Part shown: piece by piece, positions 1 to 12,504 of the stretch | Layout of the letters: each line of letters begins with the position of its first letter | Position numbering within the stretch: position 1 is the stretch's first letter | NCBI RefSeq assembly: GCF_017591425.1 | Contig: NW_024466599.1 | Location: 24,962,001 to 25,026,000, forward strand | Direction of reading: 5' to 3' | DNA from: Ochotona curzoniae | Lineage: Eukaryota > Chordata > Mammalia > Lagomorpha > Ochotonidae | DNA: 64,000 bases | The notes under the pieces: generated by a model | Databases searched by the model: none | What the model was told of the DNA's origin: nothing | What the model saw: only the letters and a program-made list of their open reading frames with translations | Made by a program: the position numbers and the translations under genes

Positions 1-1934
1 TACTGAGACTAACTGGTCTCTGATTTACAATTCTCTTCCATAAGAAAATCAGCACAGGATAACATGGAATGTGTTCAGTTATAAATATATGAGCCACTGG
101 AACCTGTGTCACAACATTTTCTGAGAGATAATCTTGCACCATTTATTGCAGAAATACTCATGGTTGGGGGGGGGGGTTTCCTTAGGTAAATATCATTTAA
201 TGCGGTGTTAAAATGGAGCAGCATTGCTAACAAACTTTACTGTTTTTGTCAGCCTTTAAATATATCCACAGCTATTTCTTGTAATAAAAGTATACACTTA
301 ACACATTCTTTTTCCAATTGGTAATGGAAATTCAAGCACTATCAATAATGATTCTTCAAGGAAAACAAAAGGAGTAATAAATGATAGAATTAAAAGCAGA
401 ACTGCTTCATTTAGACATGTTTGCAGAGCCAACTCTTCAAAATTTGCCACAGAGTTGGGGGAAAATTTTTTTGATTAATTTTTCAACACAGGGAATTAAG
501 AGTTTACTCCACATGTAAAACTACACTAAGAGACAAAGAAAGATGAAGAATGTAGTTTCGAAGAGGGCTACTATTCATTCGCTTCTGTATTTGAACTGTT
601 TTAAACCAAAAAAGATTCTGAAACAATCCATCTGTTTCATGTAAAAAACTGTATACTGCTCTAGTAAATATGTGTAGATACTAGAGATACAGAAAGATAC
701 AAGGATTTTCATAAACATGCCAAATAAAATTACTAGCAAATTCAAATTCTAAACAAACAGCTGAAAACAAACAAAATAACCCCCAGAAAATATGTATAAA
801 TAAATCAAGATAAACTCCAGAATATGTATATATGCAGACAAGTTAGGAATGATCTATCCCTGCCATCATCTCAATTATCTTGCTTTTAAAATATATTTTT
901 AGTCAGACCATATTAACTAAAATGCAGAGTTGAGTTTCAGACAATGATCCTTCAGTGTTTTCTATTTATAAATACATTGCCATTTTCCTAATGTTTATAT
1001 TCATTTTAACAGTGCCTGCAGAACTTATATAAAAGTAATGTTATAGCGTATATTTTATTTCATGTGAATAATAGCTCATTTGATATTTTAGAAGACTTGC
1101 TCTTGGCTCCACTTGCATAAATGTGCTGTTGTTGTTTTTATTTTTTTCAAGTACACCACTTCAGATTTCTAGGACCTCATTTGTTCCATGTTAAGAACAT
1201 TCCATAAGGTAACCTCTGCTGAATTGAAATTTCCATTCTCCTCAGATCTCAAGTGTCTCTCTTCCTTGCACTACCAGAGGGGTTCTAGTCTCACCAACTC
1301 ATCTAATTTATTTGAAGCAAACAAGGCTTTAGAACTGAATCACCTTTGTTCAAATCTCACCCATTTTGCATCCTTACCTTAATAGCAGCAGTAATGTTAG
1401 ACAAAATTTAGGAATTCAGCAAAGGTGGCACAGGATAATATACATTAATTCCCTGTTAGAAATCTTTGCACAGAATAAGAACTAACCATATCTTAGAAAG
1501 TTTACCCATTACTTTCACTACAACAATATTAAAATAAAACAAAAAAATCTGGATATTCTTCATAGAATTTTTAAAGTACAGTATAGCCTGAAATTCTCAT
1601 CAAAATAGTTTTAAAAGACTTTTGCTTGTTTTGGTTTCTTATCAATGCAGGATTTTATGTATACATGCTGGAATATTTAAAACTCAGCACAAAGAAAAAA
1701 GTCAATAAAAGCGTAACGATAATGACATTAGTCATCACATTACACTGGTAAGAAAATTAGGGCTGCAAAATTACCACAGCTGAACAAGAAACCATCAACT
1801 CTAGCCAAAAACAAAGGTGTATATTTACTTAGGGCTTATTTGGATTATAATGTGGGAGACAAAATGCAGGCAAGCCATAAAAATTGTTCCAAGATTTCAC
1901 AATATGACAGGTGTTTTTATCATTTAAACTACAT
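1..1934. other. AT-rich intergenic DNA, no gene recognised
   Basis: I see no coding region, RNA gene or recognisable repeat family. There is an 11-base G run at 166-176 and several short A/T runs. A 64-codon open frame at 1188-1382 has no recognisable domain and is of the length expected by chance. Confidence 0.6.
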
Positions 1935-2040
1935 AACAGATAAGTGATTAATATTCAAAATCTTAGAAAGAGCATCAGAAAATTAATAAGAGCAAAACAA
2001 CTTTTAAGAATTGGGCAAAGGACATGAGCACACATTTTTT
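1935..2040 (+). mobile_element. L1 ORF2 3' fragment, left part (split by a CSINE)
   Basis: In plus orientation this reads as degraded L1 ORF2 from the region after the reverse transcriptase domain, with residues resembling the 'NELKQIYKKK...WAKDMNRHF' stretch of mammalian L1. It stops at the SINE at 2055 and resumes at 2390. The left boundary is approximate because the element is 5' truncated and diverged. Confidence 0.65.
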
Positions 2041-2054
2041 TTTAAAAAAATTCA

Positions 2055-2389
2055 GGGCCCGGCGCAGTGGCGCAAGTGGGTAAGGTCCTCACCTTGCATG
2101 CCCAGGATCCCATATGGGCGCCGGTTCTAATCCCGGCAGCCCCACTTCCCTTCCAGCTCCCTGCCTGTGGCCTGGGAAAGCAGTCGAGGACGGCCCAAAA
2201 CCTTGGGACCCTGCACCCGCATGGGAGACCCGGAAGAGGCTCCTGGCTTCGGACCGGCATAGCATCGGCCGTTGTGCTCACTTGGGGAGTGAATCATCGG
2301 ACGGAAGATCTTCCTCCCTGTCTCTCCTCTCTGTATATCCGCCTTTCCAATAAAAACATAATAAAAATAAAATCTTTAAAAAAAATTCA
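2055..2389 (+). mobile_element. CSINE (tRNA-derived lagomorph SINE), young copy
   Basis: A near-complete copy. The head starts 'gggcccggcgcagtggcgca', which includes the Pol III A-box region; the B box reads 'ggttctaatcc'. The body has the 'gggagacccggaagaggctc' block, a CT-rich stretch and 'cctttccaataaaa', and ends in an A-rich tail. It is flanked by tttaaaaaaattca at 2041-2054 and tttaaaaaaaattca at 2375-2389, a target-site duplication typical of L1-driven retroposition. It retains many CpG dinucleotides and is very close to the copy at 39443, so it is among the youngest in the window. It splits an older L1. Confidence 0.93.
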
Positions 2390-3285
2390 AATGGTTAATA
2401 AACATATGGGAAATGCTTAGGGACATGCAAATAAAAATCACACTGAAGTTTCCCCTAGCTCCAGTGAGAATGACCTACACAGAGAAATCAACAAACACAT
2501 GCTAGCAAAGATGTGAGGAAAGAGGTGCCTGGATCTACCCTGGGTGGAAGGGTAGATTAGTGTAGACTATGGAAGTCAGTATGGAGAATCCCAGACAACT
2601 GACAGTTGATCTACCAGAGGACTCAGCTATCGCACAGTGACACACAACCCTGTATCTACAGCAACACATTGCACCACAGCAAAGGCATGGAAACAATCCC
2701 TATTCCCACTAAGAGATGGTTGGATAATGAAACTGAGATTTAACTACTCTACGGAATCCTACATAGCCATGAAACAGAATGAGATTCTACCATCTGCAAC
2801 AAAAAGGCCCCAACTGGAGACAGTTAAGCTCAACAAAATAAACCAGACCACAAAGAATAAGTATCATATATTCTCTCCAATATAAGACAGACTTCATGCA
2901 AAGTACAAAGTTAATAGATATCAGTAATCAGGTGTGCACATATATTTTCATAGATGAACTGTATAACAGACTATTGTACCAGGGACTAAAGATATGCTGC
3001 AGTACACATCTCAACTCCCAAATAAAAAGAGGACTCTCAATGAAAGAGTTAAATATACCCTGGCAGTGTGATACTAGATTTTGTGCCTTTACGTATTTTT
3101 ACCACTCCATGATACACTTAAGCAGTAAAGTTAAACTTGTAGCTGTCACTAAATGGCTCCACTACTGTTATAATATTGGGGGGTGGGGGATAGCAAGAGG
3201 AGAAACGAGGAGGGGAAGAAAGGTAGAAGGAGGAAGAAATCCCTGTATCTACAGGAACGTAAAATTCAATGGAATTATTACTTGA
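2390..3285 (+). mobile_element. L1 ORF2 C-terminus and 3'UTR, right part
   Basis: This continues the L1 interrupted at 2055. The ORF2 C-terminal end is recognisable (degenerate 'MEYYAAIK'-like region around 2760, then 'YHIFSPI' and a stop at 2883-2885). A purine-rich 3'UTR follows, with a G/A-rich stretch at 3178-3240 and a terminal segment resembling the L1 'ctatggaactgta' ending. The reading frame has many stops, so the element is dead. The right end is approximate and I saw no clear poly(A) or target-site duplication. Confidence 0.75.
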
Positions 3286-4739
3286 ACTGATGTTTGCCAA
3301 GAGTTGTGACTGAAAAAGCAAAGTTTTTCACAAAGTGACTAGACACAGTCTCAGCAAAAGGAGTAATTTCAAAAACTGTTGAAATAGCTCTGAATTTAAT
3401 TACACCAATCACAATTTGGTCCTGTTCATAGGTCAGCAAGTACCTAGGAGGGTTTTGTTCAGATAGACCAATTCAAAAATTTCAGCTCTAAAGTTCAACT
3501 GTGAAAGTGCATAACATCTGATTCACATGGGTCTCCCAACACTATTTTGAGTGAAACTCCACATTATCTTCCTTGATACTACCTATGCCATATGGTAACC
3601 ATTTTCCCAAATCTGTAAGCTAAATTACGGCAGCTCAGAGCTTAGTTCCTAGCAGCACAGCTGACAGTAGCATCTCACCGAACAGTACAGTAATTCTTCA
3701 GAATATTCACTCTCAGGAGACACATCCAAACTGCAGCCAAGTAGTTGGAGTTAGAAAGAGATGGTTGCCATTAAAATTGATAGAATGGCAGCTTTTGACG
3801 TACTCAGTATGGGAGGTCACAGAAGTTTCAGTTTTAAAAAGTTTGTGTGTAGGTCTGGGTCCTTGGAACAATCAGGATGTTGCTTGGGAAACCTGCATCT
3901 TATATCTGCAACAATTATCAACACTGTTTCCAATCCCACCTTTCTGCAAGTACAAGTCCTGGGATGCAGCCAGTGAAGGTCCACAGGCCTGGGCCTCTTC
4001 CCCCTCTGTGGGAGAACTGGGTTGGATTTCAGGCTCTCCCCAGGCCCAGTTGTATATGATGTAGGCATTTAGGGGTGTGAACCAACTGGGCCTCTGTTGT
4101 CTTCCTCTCAGCTTAGCTACACTCTTCAATAAATGAAAGTCATTTAAGACTTTAAGAAAATATAAGAAGTATGCATGTGTGTGTGGTGTTTGTATATTTC
4201 TAACATTTACATTCCTGACACTATGTTCATAGAGTTGAAATTCATCTTTACAGCAACTACTTTTTTCTCCCCAGAAGTAAGCAAATGTCATGGAAACATA
4301 TTATTTGCAAAAAAAATAATAGTTTTAAAGAATTTATATATTTAGTAATAAAGTTCATATGCTCAGGGATTTCCCCTCCCCCCTATGATTTCCCATATAT
4401 TATTACAAAGGAATAGTTCTTCCAAAGCAGTCGTAAGTCTATCATTCTGCTGTTTAAGTGTAGTTTGACTCTTTGCAACTCAGCCTTTTTCTCTTCAATG
4501 GCACCCTTAATGGCAACACACTACAAAAAGAAAATCTGTTGCAACTATTAGTTGAATTAATCAGCAAGGAAAGTTTGGTTGATTGAAATTGATCCATTTG
4601 CAATTAAGAGTGTAACTTATGTCTTCTGACTTGGTAAGTAAAAATTGAATTGATTTATAAAATGTGACTGAGATAAAACATAATTCATGTGTAGAGCATT
4701 TAATATGAATTTCTCCCATTTTCATTGCACACCTACTAA
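3286..4739. other. Intergenic DNA, no gene recognised
   Basis: Overlapping open frames of 60-139 codons at 3761-4291 lie on both strands and in several phases, which is not a coding signature. I recognise no repeat family or RNA gene. Confidence 0.5.
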
Positions 4740-4930
4740 TCTTGCTTCCGGCCAGTTAAGTGTATGAACTTTAATCCTGAGCCCACTGCAAATGAACTCT
4801 ATGATCTCAGGCAAGTAGTTTAATCTCATTTTTCCTCCATGTCATCTTCAATTTAGTGGAAGAAATAACAATGCCATATAACACTGAGTGAGAACTAAAA
4901 TGATTATGATAGTATATGCTAAAATAAACA
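4740..4930 (+). repeat. MIR-like ancient SINE fragment
   Basis: The order of blocks follows MIR: a 'tgaactttaatcctgagccc' segment, 'tatgatctcaggcaagt' (MIR 'gtgaccttgggcaagt'), 'ttaatctcatttttcctcc', then the 'aataacaatgcc' and 'gagaactaaaatgatta' blocks. Divergence is high, as expected for an element older than placental radiation. Identification is by eye only. Confidence 0.6.
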
Positions 4931-5854
4931 TGTGCTAATGGGTTATGATGAATACAGGCTACAATATGTGTAATAACATCAGCACTCCATTCTTAATTAC
5001 CACAATAAAAAAACTGTGTAAATTCTTCAAATCAAGCAGTTGTTACTTTCTCCCATAAAACTTGTTCTGACATCTGTGACGCAAATAATAGCAAAATTAT
5101 GATGCAATTTACAGGCCGTATCAAACACTTTCTGTTCCTCTGTGTTTAAAAACTGAATAATTCCATCCTAGAGTAATACACACTCCTTTAGTAAAGAGAC
5201 TGCGGCATCTCTCGCACACAACAAGATGGACCTCTTTCTATATTTCTGACCTAAAAGTTTCACTCTTCAATTTCCGATTATTTTTCTTCCTTCCCCATCC
5301 CCCGAGGGTTGGCCAATCCTTCCTTTTTAATTGTTATAACTTTTCAATTTTGCCATTTCAGTTAGAGTGTCCCACATGCTTTGGACTGTTCTGAATTCCT
5401 TTCTAAATATTCACTTTTAAGAGTAAGCATTTTCTCAGTTGGTAGGGAGTTTCCATGGTAATATTCTCTTCTTAGGCTGTTATTCAACGTTTCTTCCTAG
5501 ATCTTCATTGTAAAGCAACATTAGGCTTTTTTTTTTTCCTAATAAGCAAGTATGATTAATGTAAAAGTTGGAGTAACATTTGGATTCTGCAGAGCGAAAC
5601 AAAAGTAACTTTTCTGTGGTACGCTTATTATAACAGCTAAGAGAGAATTTCCCCAATGTAGTTTGTGAAACATTTTTTCTAACTGAATATAATACATGTT
5701 CTTTACAGAAAATATTGGAAAATTAACAAAAGGATAAAGTTTAAGCACAACTTCTTTTTCCTATGTGAAGATAACTACAATTAAAACTTCATAGCAATAC
5801 ATTCCAGGTGACGGAGATAGGTATAATACTGTGTCCCTATATCTCAGAAGCTTG
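4931..5854. other. Intergenic DNA, no gene recognised
   Basis: AT-rich sequence with a T-run near 5527-5538. No gene, RNA or repeat family is recognised. Confidence 0.5.
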
Positions 5855-6220
5855 ATTTTTTTTTCTTAATTTTTGACAATCTTACATAGTTGATCAGAGC
5901 ACTAAGGGTCAAGGGCTACAGGTAAATGGGTACGACTGGTATTTCCACATTCTGTTTTTTTCTGTATTTGGGGCAAAGGGGGAGATAAAGGGAGAAGCCC
6001 CACCTGGCCTCGCACCCATCCCAGGTCCCCAATATGACACATGCTCTGAGGGTCCTGCTCAAGTGGTTTTGATAATCCAACAGTTCTGGATTGCTGCCAA
6101 TCTCACCCTTCCAAGCACAATGAAGTCGCTGCAGAATCCACTGTTTGACACAGCCCACCTTAGAGTCTCCGTTTGCCTAGAGTTTCACTGCCAACACATG
6201 ACTGGGGTGGTTGATTGATT
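5855..6220 (-). mobile_element. Unclassified retroposon 3' end, copy 1
   Basis: The T-rich left end (5855-5875) is the complement of a 3' A tail. The reverse complement of this segment aligns block by block with the plus-strand element at about 33990-34755. Shared blocks include 'gtgttggcagtg', 'cagtggattctg', 'cttctccctttatctcccc', 'cctgtagcccttgaccctt' and 'atcaactatgtaa'. It is 5' truncated near 6220. The 3'UTRs of the recognisable L1s in this window are different, so this is a separate retroposed family, possibly another L1 subfamily 3'UTR. No target-site duplication could be fixed. Confidence 0.65.
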
Positions 6221-6729
6221 TATTATAATTGCATTTTGTATTTCTAGATGTCAATATAATTTCTTCTCATATGTGACTTCAAGTAATATTTTGCTATGGG
6301 TTGATCACTTACAACTTGTTTAAATGCTTTACTGATATTGAAAATACTTCCTCTTAGTTTGTTGTCTCAGTGCTAACAAATAATTCTTCCTACATAAATA
6401 ATTCCCGCATCTATGCACCACTTATTTAACTAGTATCTCTCAGACTCACTGCAATTTTTCTGGATTGCTGAATCTGCAAATCTATGACTGCATTTCACAC
6501 ACTCCTGGACAATGGTTTTCCAATTAGATGCTGTTAGCAAAAATACTTAGAAAGGGATAGAGAAGTTTCTTGACTGTGTTTCATACAGTATAGCAGTTCC
6601 TAAGTGTTTCTTAGAATTGTACTAGTGACAGCAGGGATAGACTGTTTCTTGACTACAGCAGGAAATACAGAGGAAAGATGTGTTCTGGCTACAGTCTTAG
6701 GCAGAGCAGTTTTTTCTGAAGTTTCTTGA
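6221..6729. other. Intergenic DNA, no gene recognised
   Basis: AT-rich sequence between the retroposon and the tetranucleotide repeat. Nothing is recognised. Confidence 0.5.
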
Positions 6730-6862
6730 ATGGATGAATAAATGGATGGATGGATGGATGGATGGATGGATGGATGGATGGATGGATGGAGGGGTGGATG
6801 GGTGGGTGGATGGGTGGATAGATGCATAGATGGACGGACAGATGGATGGTTGGATGAATGGA
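6730..6862 (+). repeat. (GATG)n tetranucleotide tandem repeat
   Basis: It has a core of perfect GGAT/GATG units at 6743-6790, then an interrupted half with GGGT and GATA variants up to 6862. The complement gives long open frames of repeating His-Pro-Ser-Ile, which are a by-product of the 4-base period and not proteins. Confidence 0.95.
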
Positions 6863-7234
6863 CACATTAACGTCCTCTTCTGAGCATCTCCCAGATCAAA
6901 ATTGTTGGTCACCGAAAGCAACCAACAAAACAAACAAACGTAAAAGACTAGCTTGGGCTATTATGTCACATATAATAAAACCACTGGCAAAAGATGAATT
7001 GATCATCGCTGTTTCAAAGGATAAGTTTATGGAAGACAATAGTTTGCCCAATTTTCATATGTTGAAATGCAACTGTAATCTCACTGTTGTCTGACTTTGC
7101 ATTGAACAGACAGCTGTGGCAAAGGAAATGATGTTGATTTATATATTGCAAAATCTTCTGAAACTGCCCCCTCAAAAAATACAGCTTCTGAGTTGTATTT
7201 TTTGAAATTGTATTTGTCATAGTGTTAAGAAGCT
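6863..7234. other. Intergenic DNA, no gene recognised
   Basis: No gene or repeat family is recognised. Confidence 0.45.
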
Positions 7235-7460
7235 TCTTGGGTTGCCCACATGCCATATCAGAGTGCCTGGGTTCCAGTCTAGATTCTGCTTTCAGTTCCA
7301 GCCTGCTACTAATCACCTCATGGGAAACAGGTATGATCTCAAGTAGATGACTGAGTTCCTAACCTGAGTGTATCTAAGGTACTTGAGGAGTGAAGCAATG
7401 GTTGAGAGATCTCTGTCTCTCTTTGTCTCACTGTCTCACAAATAAATAAATAAATACATA
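7235..7460 (+). mobile_element. CSINE, old and 5'-incomplete copy
   Basis: Diverged SINE with the 'catatcagagtgcctgggttcc' region (B-box area), a shortened body, 'gaggagtgaagcaatggttgagagatctctgtctct' and the terminal 'cacaaataaataaataaata' tail. Substitutions and indels are numerous, so it is older than the copy at 2055. Confidence 0.75.
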
Positions 7461-8201
7461 TGCATATGTATATGTATAAATAAAATAAAAGTTCATATGC
7501 CCAAAAAATCTTGCACTTAACACAACATAAAAGTTTGACAGAGGGACTTGGTACAAAAGAAACTGTTTACATGATAACTTAGTATTCAACAATACAAAGT
7601 GTGTACAATAGTGATCAGCAGTATAGTTAGACAGTATATTGAAAAAATATTAGTAGGCTTCTTGGTAAGTCATTATTCATATGAAACTATTCTTGGCTCC
7701 AATTTTCAGGAAAACAAACATTTAGTTACAAACATAAAATATTTTATCACATTTTACAATTAGCACCATTGATCTCGTCTTAATCAGAACTGCTCCTAAT
7801 TGACAGTAGATGCCTCAAGGATTTAAAAAGTTGACTTTAAACATTGAGCCACTGTTTAGTTGTTGTTTTACAAAAGAACAAGCTAGCTGAAGTGTTCATA
7901 ACCATAAGTAACAGGCTGATGTGAAAGAAAACAACAGTATTATGCAGAGAAGAATTAAACAACCACATATTTGATTAAGCTTTACCATGAATATTTACCT
8001 TTACTATGATTGACTAGAACTGCTTTCACACAGACTAGCCAAGCAAATTTGGGACCAGCTTCCAGGAGAGAAATATAAATTGAAGTGTTCCTAGTTGCTG
8101 TGCTGTTGCATGCGCATGTCTCGAGTCTTACAATTGAACCTGGAAATTCTGAAAGCAACTGAAATCTGATATTAGATTAAATGTTTCAAATAAGTTCCTC
8201 T
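7461..8201. other. AT-rich intergenic DNA, no gene recognised
   Basis: No gene or repeat family is recognised. Confidence 0.5.
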
Positions 8202-8560
8202 CCCAGCCAGTGTTGGTGTGCACAGTTAAGCTCTCTTTCACAATGCCAGCATCCCATATCAGAATGCCAGTTGAAATCTGAGGAATGATATATAGCTCCC
8301 TGCTAACACGACTTGGAAGCCTGTGGAAATGGCCAAGGCATCTGTGCACCAGCCACCATTGAGGGGGGATCAGGATGGAGGCCTCCTGGCTTTGAAGCGA
8401 CCCCTGGGAGGTGGGTGAGCCCATTTGAGGGGTGACCCAGTGGATGAAATAACCTTCTCTTCATTTCTCTCTCTTGTTCTTTCTCTCTATTGGCCTCTTC
8501 CTCTTTTTCACTCTGCCTTTCCAGTACATAAATAAATATACACATATATTTTAAAATAAA
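8202..8560 (+). mobile_element. CSINE, diverged copy
   Basis: It starts 'cccagccagtgttggtgtg', has 'gccagcatcccatatcagaa' at the B-box region, 'tgacccagtggatgaaataa', a CT-rich block at 8455-8515 and 'ctgcctttccagtacataaa' before an A/T-rich tail. Open frames on the minus strand here (8128-8545) are shadows of the SINE. Confidence 0.82.
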
Positions 8561-10800
8561 TTTGTCTCAAACTTTAGTACGGTTTGATGAAGTTATCTGT
8601 AGTACTCCATAGCAAATACGCTTTCTGACTCAATCCAGGAAGAATGAGCCAAAATCCACACTTAAAAGCCCTTCATCTCAATCTCATGGAGGATTTCTAA
8701 GGTGTCTAAAGGAAATCAGGCATGGTTTTTCAGTCTCTGAGTTTTCCTGAGCTCACCGTTTTGTGAACTTTTAGATGTCAAAGATTATGTCATGCTAAAG
8801 TTCTATAAGACTTGAGCATTTATCTCTACCAAGTGAAAGGCATGTTGTCAGCTTTGTTCTGCATCTCTTCTCATCCATAGAAATTTCTACTGAAAGATCC
8901 AAAGCATACCAGGAGGAACAATAGCTTTCTTCAATACCTTTTTATACAGAAGCCTAGCTTCTTATGCATAAAACTATTGGCCCTAACCACGTGGGTCAAA
9001 GGCACTAGTTAAAAATTCAACAGTGACAAAAAAAAAAAAAAGAATGAGCAAGATATCACATCCTCCTAGCTGCTGAGTTGCAAAGAAAGAAATTCATGTA
9101 CACACAACGTACTTTGAGAGCATGTTTCATTAGATCAAATTTTTGCAGGTTGTTGTAAAGAATTGACGCAGCAAATTTCTGAAATTTTCTGTTACCAATC
9201 AGGCAAATGTTCCACGGCAAACAGTTCTACGGGACTGTGGGTTTTCTGTCACTTTTTTTAAGACCATGTCACTGTCCATGGAAATCTTTGTACGAAAAAA
9301 GAGGAAATATCACTGTCTCACTGGATGCAATGAAAGCTGTAGCTTTTATAAGCGTTAAATCTTCATTATCTCTTTGCCTGAAGGGGATAATAAAGCTGTT
9401 TCTAGTCGACAATACTTTTTATATCATCTCTTCGAATTTAGAATCCTAAGCAATTCAAGTTATTTTTTTTTAATAACTTTTTATACTGCTATGGTGTTGC
9501 CATCATGCAAATTAGGAATTAGGTGGCAATGCTGTACATGTACCCATTAAAATGTTACCATAAAGCAGAAAAGAAAAACATTTTCCTTAAGTGTGCTGAC
9601 AGATGAAATTTTATAGCAGATAGATCTTAGAAGTTATCTTCCTTAAGGCTTAACCTATGAAGAAAATACATCATGTATTCCCTATGAAAGGAATTGCGAT
9701 GACGAAAAATATTAAAAAATAAAAATTACAAAAACCCAGTCCCTTTACTCTGCCTGATTCACAGGTCAGGGGTGTTTTCCCAGGCTTTTTCAGGCTCTCT
9801 TTCCCGTGTGCAGAAGGAAAGAAAATAACATGAAATATTTTGACATGAAATATTTCAATATTATTTTCTGTGAGATTCATCATAAGACAAATACTTTAGA
9901 AAATAATTACGAACTCAATATCTAAGTAATAGTCAAAGCTTTGCTAAGACGAATGTGTTAATTAGCCACTACTGCAAAATATTCCAGAATTCTGTCTGTA
10001 TTTTCCCAAATATCTATTAAAATATCTAATAATGTTTGTATAGATATAAGCATTATTGATTGTATCAAACTTTTTACAAAACCCTAAAATAAGAAAGTTT
10101 TTCTGCGATTATAAATGGTATTCAACATATGCAGTAAATGTAATTAAATACATCATCATTGCTAAGGATACCTAGTAGCAGCTTATCATATCAGAATCTT
10201 CATTATTATGACTTGCTTTCCATGTTGACATTATTATACTCACATTCATTTCCTTTTCTAATGTACATTCTCAATGAATGTCTTATTTGTTCAGCCATTT
10301 ACTAAATCAAAGATTTACTAAGAATCAGCTTTATTGTTAGTGTTACATTAAGAAATAAATATGTATATTTATTTATGCTTTGAGGTCTTATTTCCTTTCT
10401 GACTACTTCTGGCTGTAAGAAATCACATAGGAGGCCAAGAGACCATGTCAGCTTGCTCACAATATTCTTTCTTCAACGCAGTGATCTGAAAAGCTGAGTA
10501 TAAACAGGAAACAATACTGATAGATCATTATACAGCTGCATATCTGAGCAAATGTATCTCTCTTTATCTGCATGTATATTTTAGTAAGTGACAAGTAGAG
10601 GGGTTATCATAAAATTTTAAATAAGCATAACTATTGAGAAAATACAGCTGTTCCGATATCAACTAACTACCACCAAATTATGACCTTCTGTACTTTACAT
10701 GGGTTTTTTAGAGAAACTATCAAGTTTAGCAGCCCATTCTTTACCCAGGTAAGTTTGAAACATCCCTCCTTGTACCATCACATGACCACTATTAACTTTT
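8561..10800. other. AT-rich intergenic DNA, no gene recognised
   Basis: More than 2 kb without a recognised SINE or L1. Open frames are at most about 80 codons and carry no recognisable motif. Confidence 0.5.
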
Positions 10801-11140
10801 TTCCCTTTTCTTTTTATTTATTTATTTTTGTTGGAAAAGCAGATCAAATTTATGGAGAGAAGGTGAGACAGAGCAAAAATTCCTCCATCCACTGGTTTAC
10901 TCTCCAAATGGCTGCAGCAGCCAGAGCTGAGCCAATCCAAAGGCAGGAGCCAGGAGTCTTTCGGGTCTCCCATGTGGGTGCAAAGCCCTAACAACCTGTA
11001 CCATCCTCCATTGCTTTTCCAGGCCATAAGTAGGGAACTGGATAGGAAATGGAGCAACTGGGACACAAACTAGCACCCATATGGGATCCCTGCACTTGCA
11101 AGGTGCAGACTGAGCCATTGAGCCATCAAGCCATCAGGCC
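10801..11140 (-). mobile_element. CSINE, minus strand, with target-site duplication
   Basis: Reverse-complement CSINE: 'ttttatttatttattttt' at the left is the tail, followed by 'tccatccactggttta', 'ccatgtgggtgc', 'aggccataagtaggg', 'cacccatatgggatccc' (complement of the B-box side) and 'catcaggccc' at the 5' end. It is flanked by ctattaactttt (10789-10800) and ctattagcttct (11141-11152), a 12-bp duplication with two mismatches. Confidence 0.92.
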
Positions 11141-11737
11141 CTATTAGCTTCTGATAAAAGATCAACATATTAAATCAACTTTCTATAGTTAAAACTACAA
11201 TCAGTATTTTAGTCTAACAACATAATGTGAAAATTTACTTCATCATTTCCCCCCATAAAAAGTTGAATAAAAAGAATGTTGATTTATCTTAGTTAATTCT
11301 ATCCATGACTATGAACAATCGCTATCCATCAGTTTGTAAATTAAATTTGCTTGCATCTTTAAGTTATGCTACGGCGATGCAAATTTCCACGTAAGAACAA
11401 ACATGTGAAACACAGATGCTTACTCATAAACCAACAAGTACATGCTAAAATGAGTCTATAATTCTATTACTGCCTTTGGGTCTTCTGACACATACAACGG
11501 TGGTTTGGATTGACAGCTTTTAAATCTAATTGTGTACCTCTGAGTATTCACAAGACTATTTTCTCACTGAGAGGAATCCCCAGTTTGAATGGTCACTGAA
11601 GAGAAAGTATAAAACAGTTAGCTTTAGCCTAGGGCGACAAGTCTCATGTTCTTATTTTTGTTTTAGTACACTTAGGAGACAGCAGAGTCCAGAGGCAATT
11701 AGGACTTTTTGGAATATTTTATGGGAATGCATATGAG

Positions 11738-11741
<4 letters not shown>
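11141..11741. other. Intergenic DNA, no gene recognised
   Basis: AT-rich. A 68-codon open frame at 11530-11736 has no recognisable features. Confidence 0.5.

Positions 11742-11795
<54 letters not shown>
11742..11795 (+). repeat. (TG)27 dinucleotide microsatellite
   Basis: An uninterrupted TG run of 54 bases. Perfect runs of this length are normally polymorphic. They can also adopt Z-DNA in vitro; no functional claim is made. Confidence 0.98.
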
Positions 11796-11796
<1 letters not shown>

Positions 11797-12504
11797 TCTA
11801 TTTTGGATGTTTCTTTAGTTTGTTTTCTTCTTGTTTCAATAATGCTACATAAGTAATTACATTACTAAACTATTTTAAAGGGATAATTTTGATTTTCTAT
11901 TATGACAAAAAAACCCAGGTGATTTCTACCAATGGTTTTTCAGACCTTTACAAATCTTTTTATTCATCTGGATTACATTAATAATCTCACTTCCTCCACC
12001 ATGGAGTGCTTGGGGGATCTTTCTGGGTTTGATTTGTAATTCATGTTTTAATATTTCCTGCTGTTGAAATCCCTAATGCGATAGTTCTAATGTGATCAAG
12101 TCTCTCCGGACAGAAAAGTGTTGCTAACAGAGCACTAAAGCTTGCGTGTCTTCTAATGAATCCTACATATCTAATTTACTTTTCCCTCAAGAAATTATTT
12201 GCTTTTTCTTTTGCTTCAGCGTAGAACTCTCAATCATCTGTCAGCATGTGTTCTGAGGGTGACATTTCTTAAGTGACAAAATCAAAATTTTAAACAGGAA
12301 AAAGTCTTAACAACTACATGTTGTCTAAAAATTCTGTCAAGTTGATGGGGAATAACCGGATGGGCATAGCATGATTAGCTCCAGGATAATGTGAAGAAAA
12401 GAAAAATATAAACCACCTAGGCTATGCTTTATATCGAGCTCCGCCTCCCCCCGACACACACACACACATACTGAATAGAGTTGTGTTTATTTTCAATCCT
12501 CTCA
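11796..12504. other. Intergenic DNA with a short CA run
   Basis: There is a short (CA)n run at 12453-12469 after a C-rich hexamer. No gene is recognised. Confidence 0.5.

Noticed and set aside
166..176. G11 run as a regulatory G-tract
   Set aside because: A single homopolymer with no further G-runs nearby. Its length may be a sequencing uncertainty.
2055..2130. tRNA gene, because of Pol III A and B boxes
   Set aside because: The boxes belong to the CSINE head. No cloverleaf with matching acceptor stem is present and the sequence continues into the SINE body.
2042..2420. Overlapping open frames on both strands, as also at 39424-39772 and 16738-17145
   Set aside because: They coincide with CSINEs. 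The same predicted peptides recur at each young copy, so they are SINE translations, not a protein family.
3761..4291. Cluster of five overlapping frames
   Set aside because: They lie on both strands and in different phases, none with a recognisable motif. A coding exon would favour a single frame.
6730..6862. CRISPR-like direct repeats
   Set aside because: The repeat is a continuous 4-base tandem array without spacers, in a vertebrate-type genome.
6600..6933. Minus-strand frames with repeating His-Pro-Ser-Ile
   Set aside because: They are translations of the (GATG)n array in different phases. The periodicity is in the DNA and there is no gene context.
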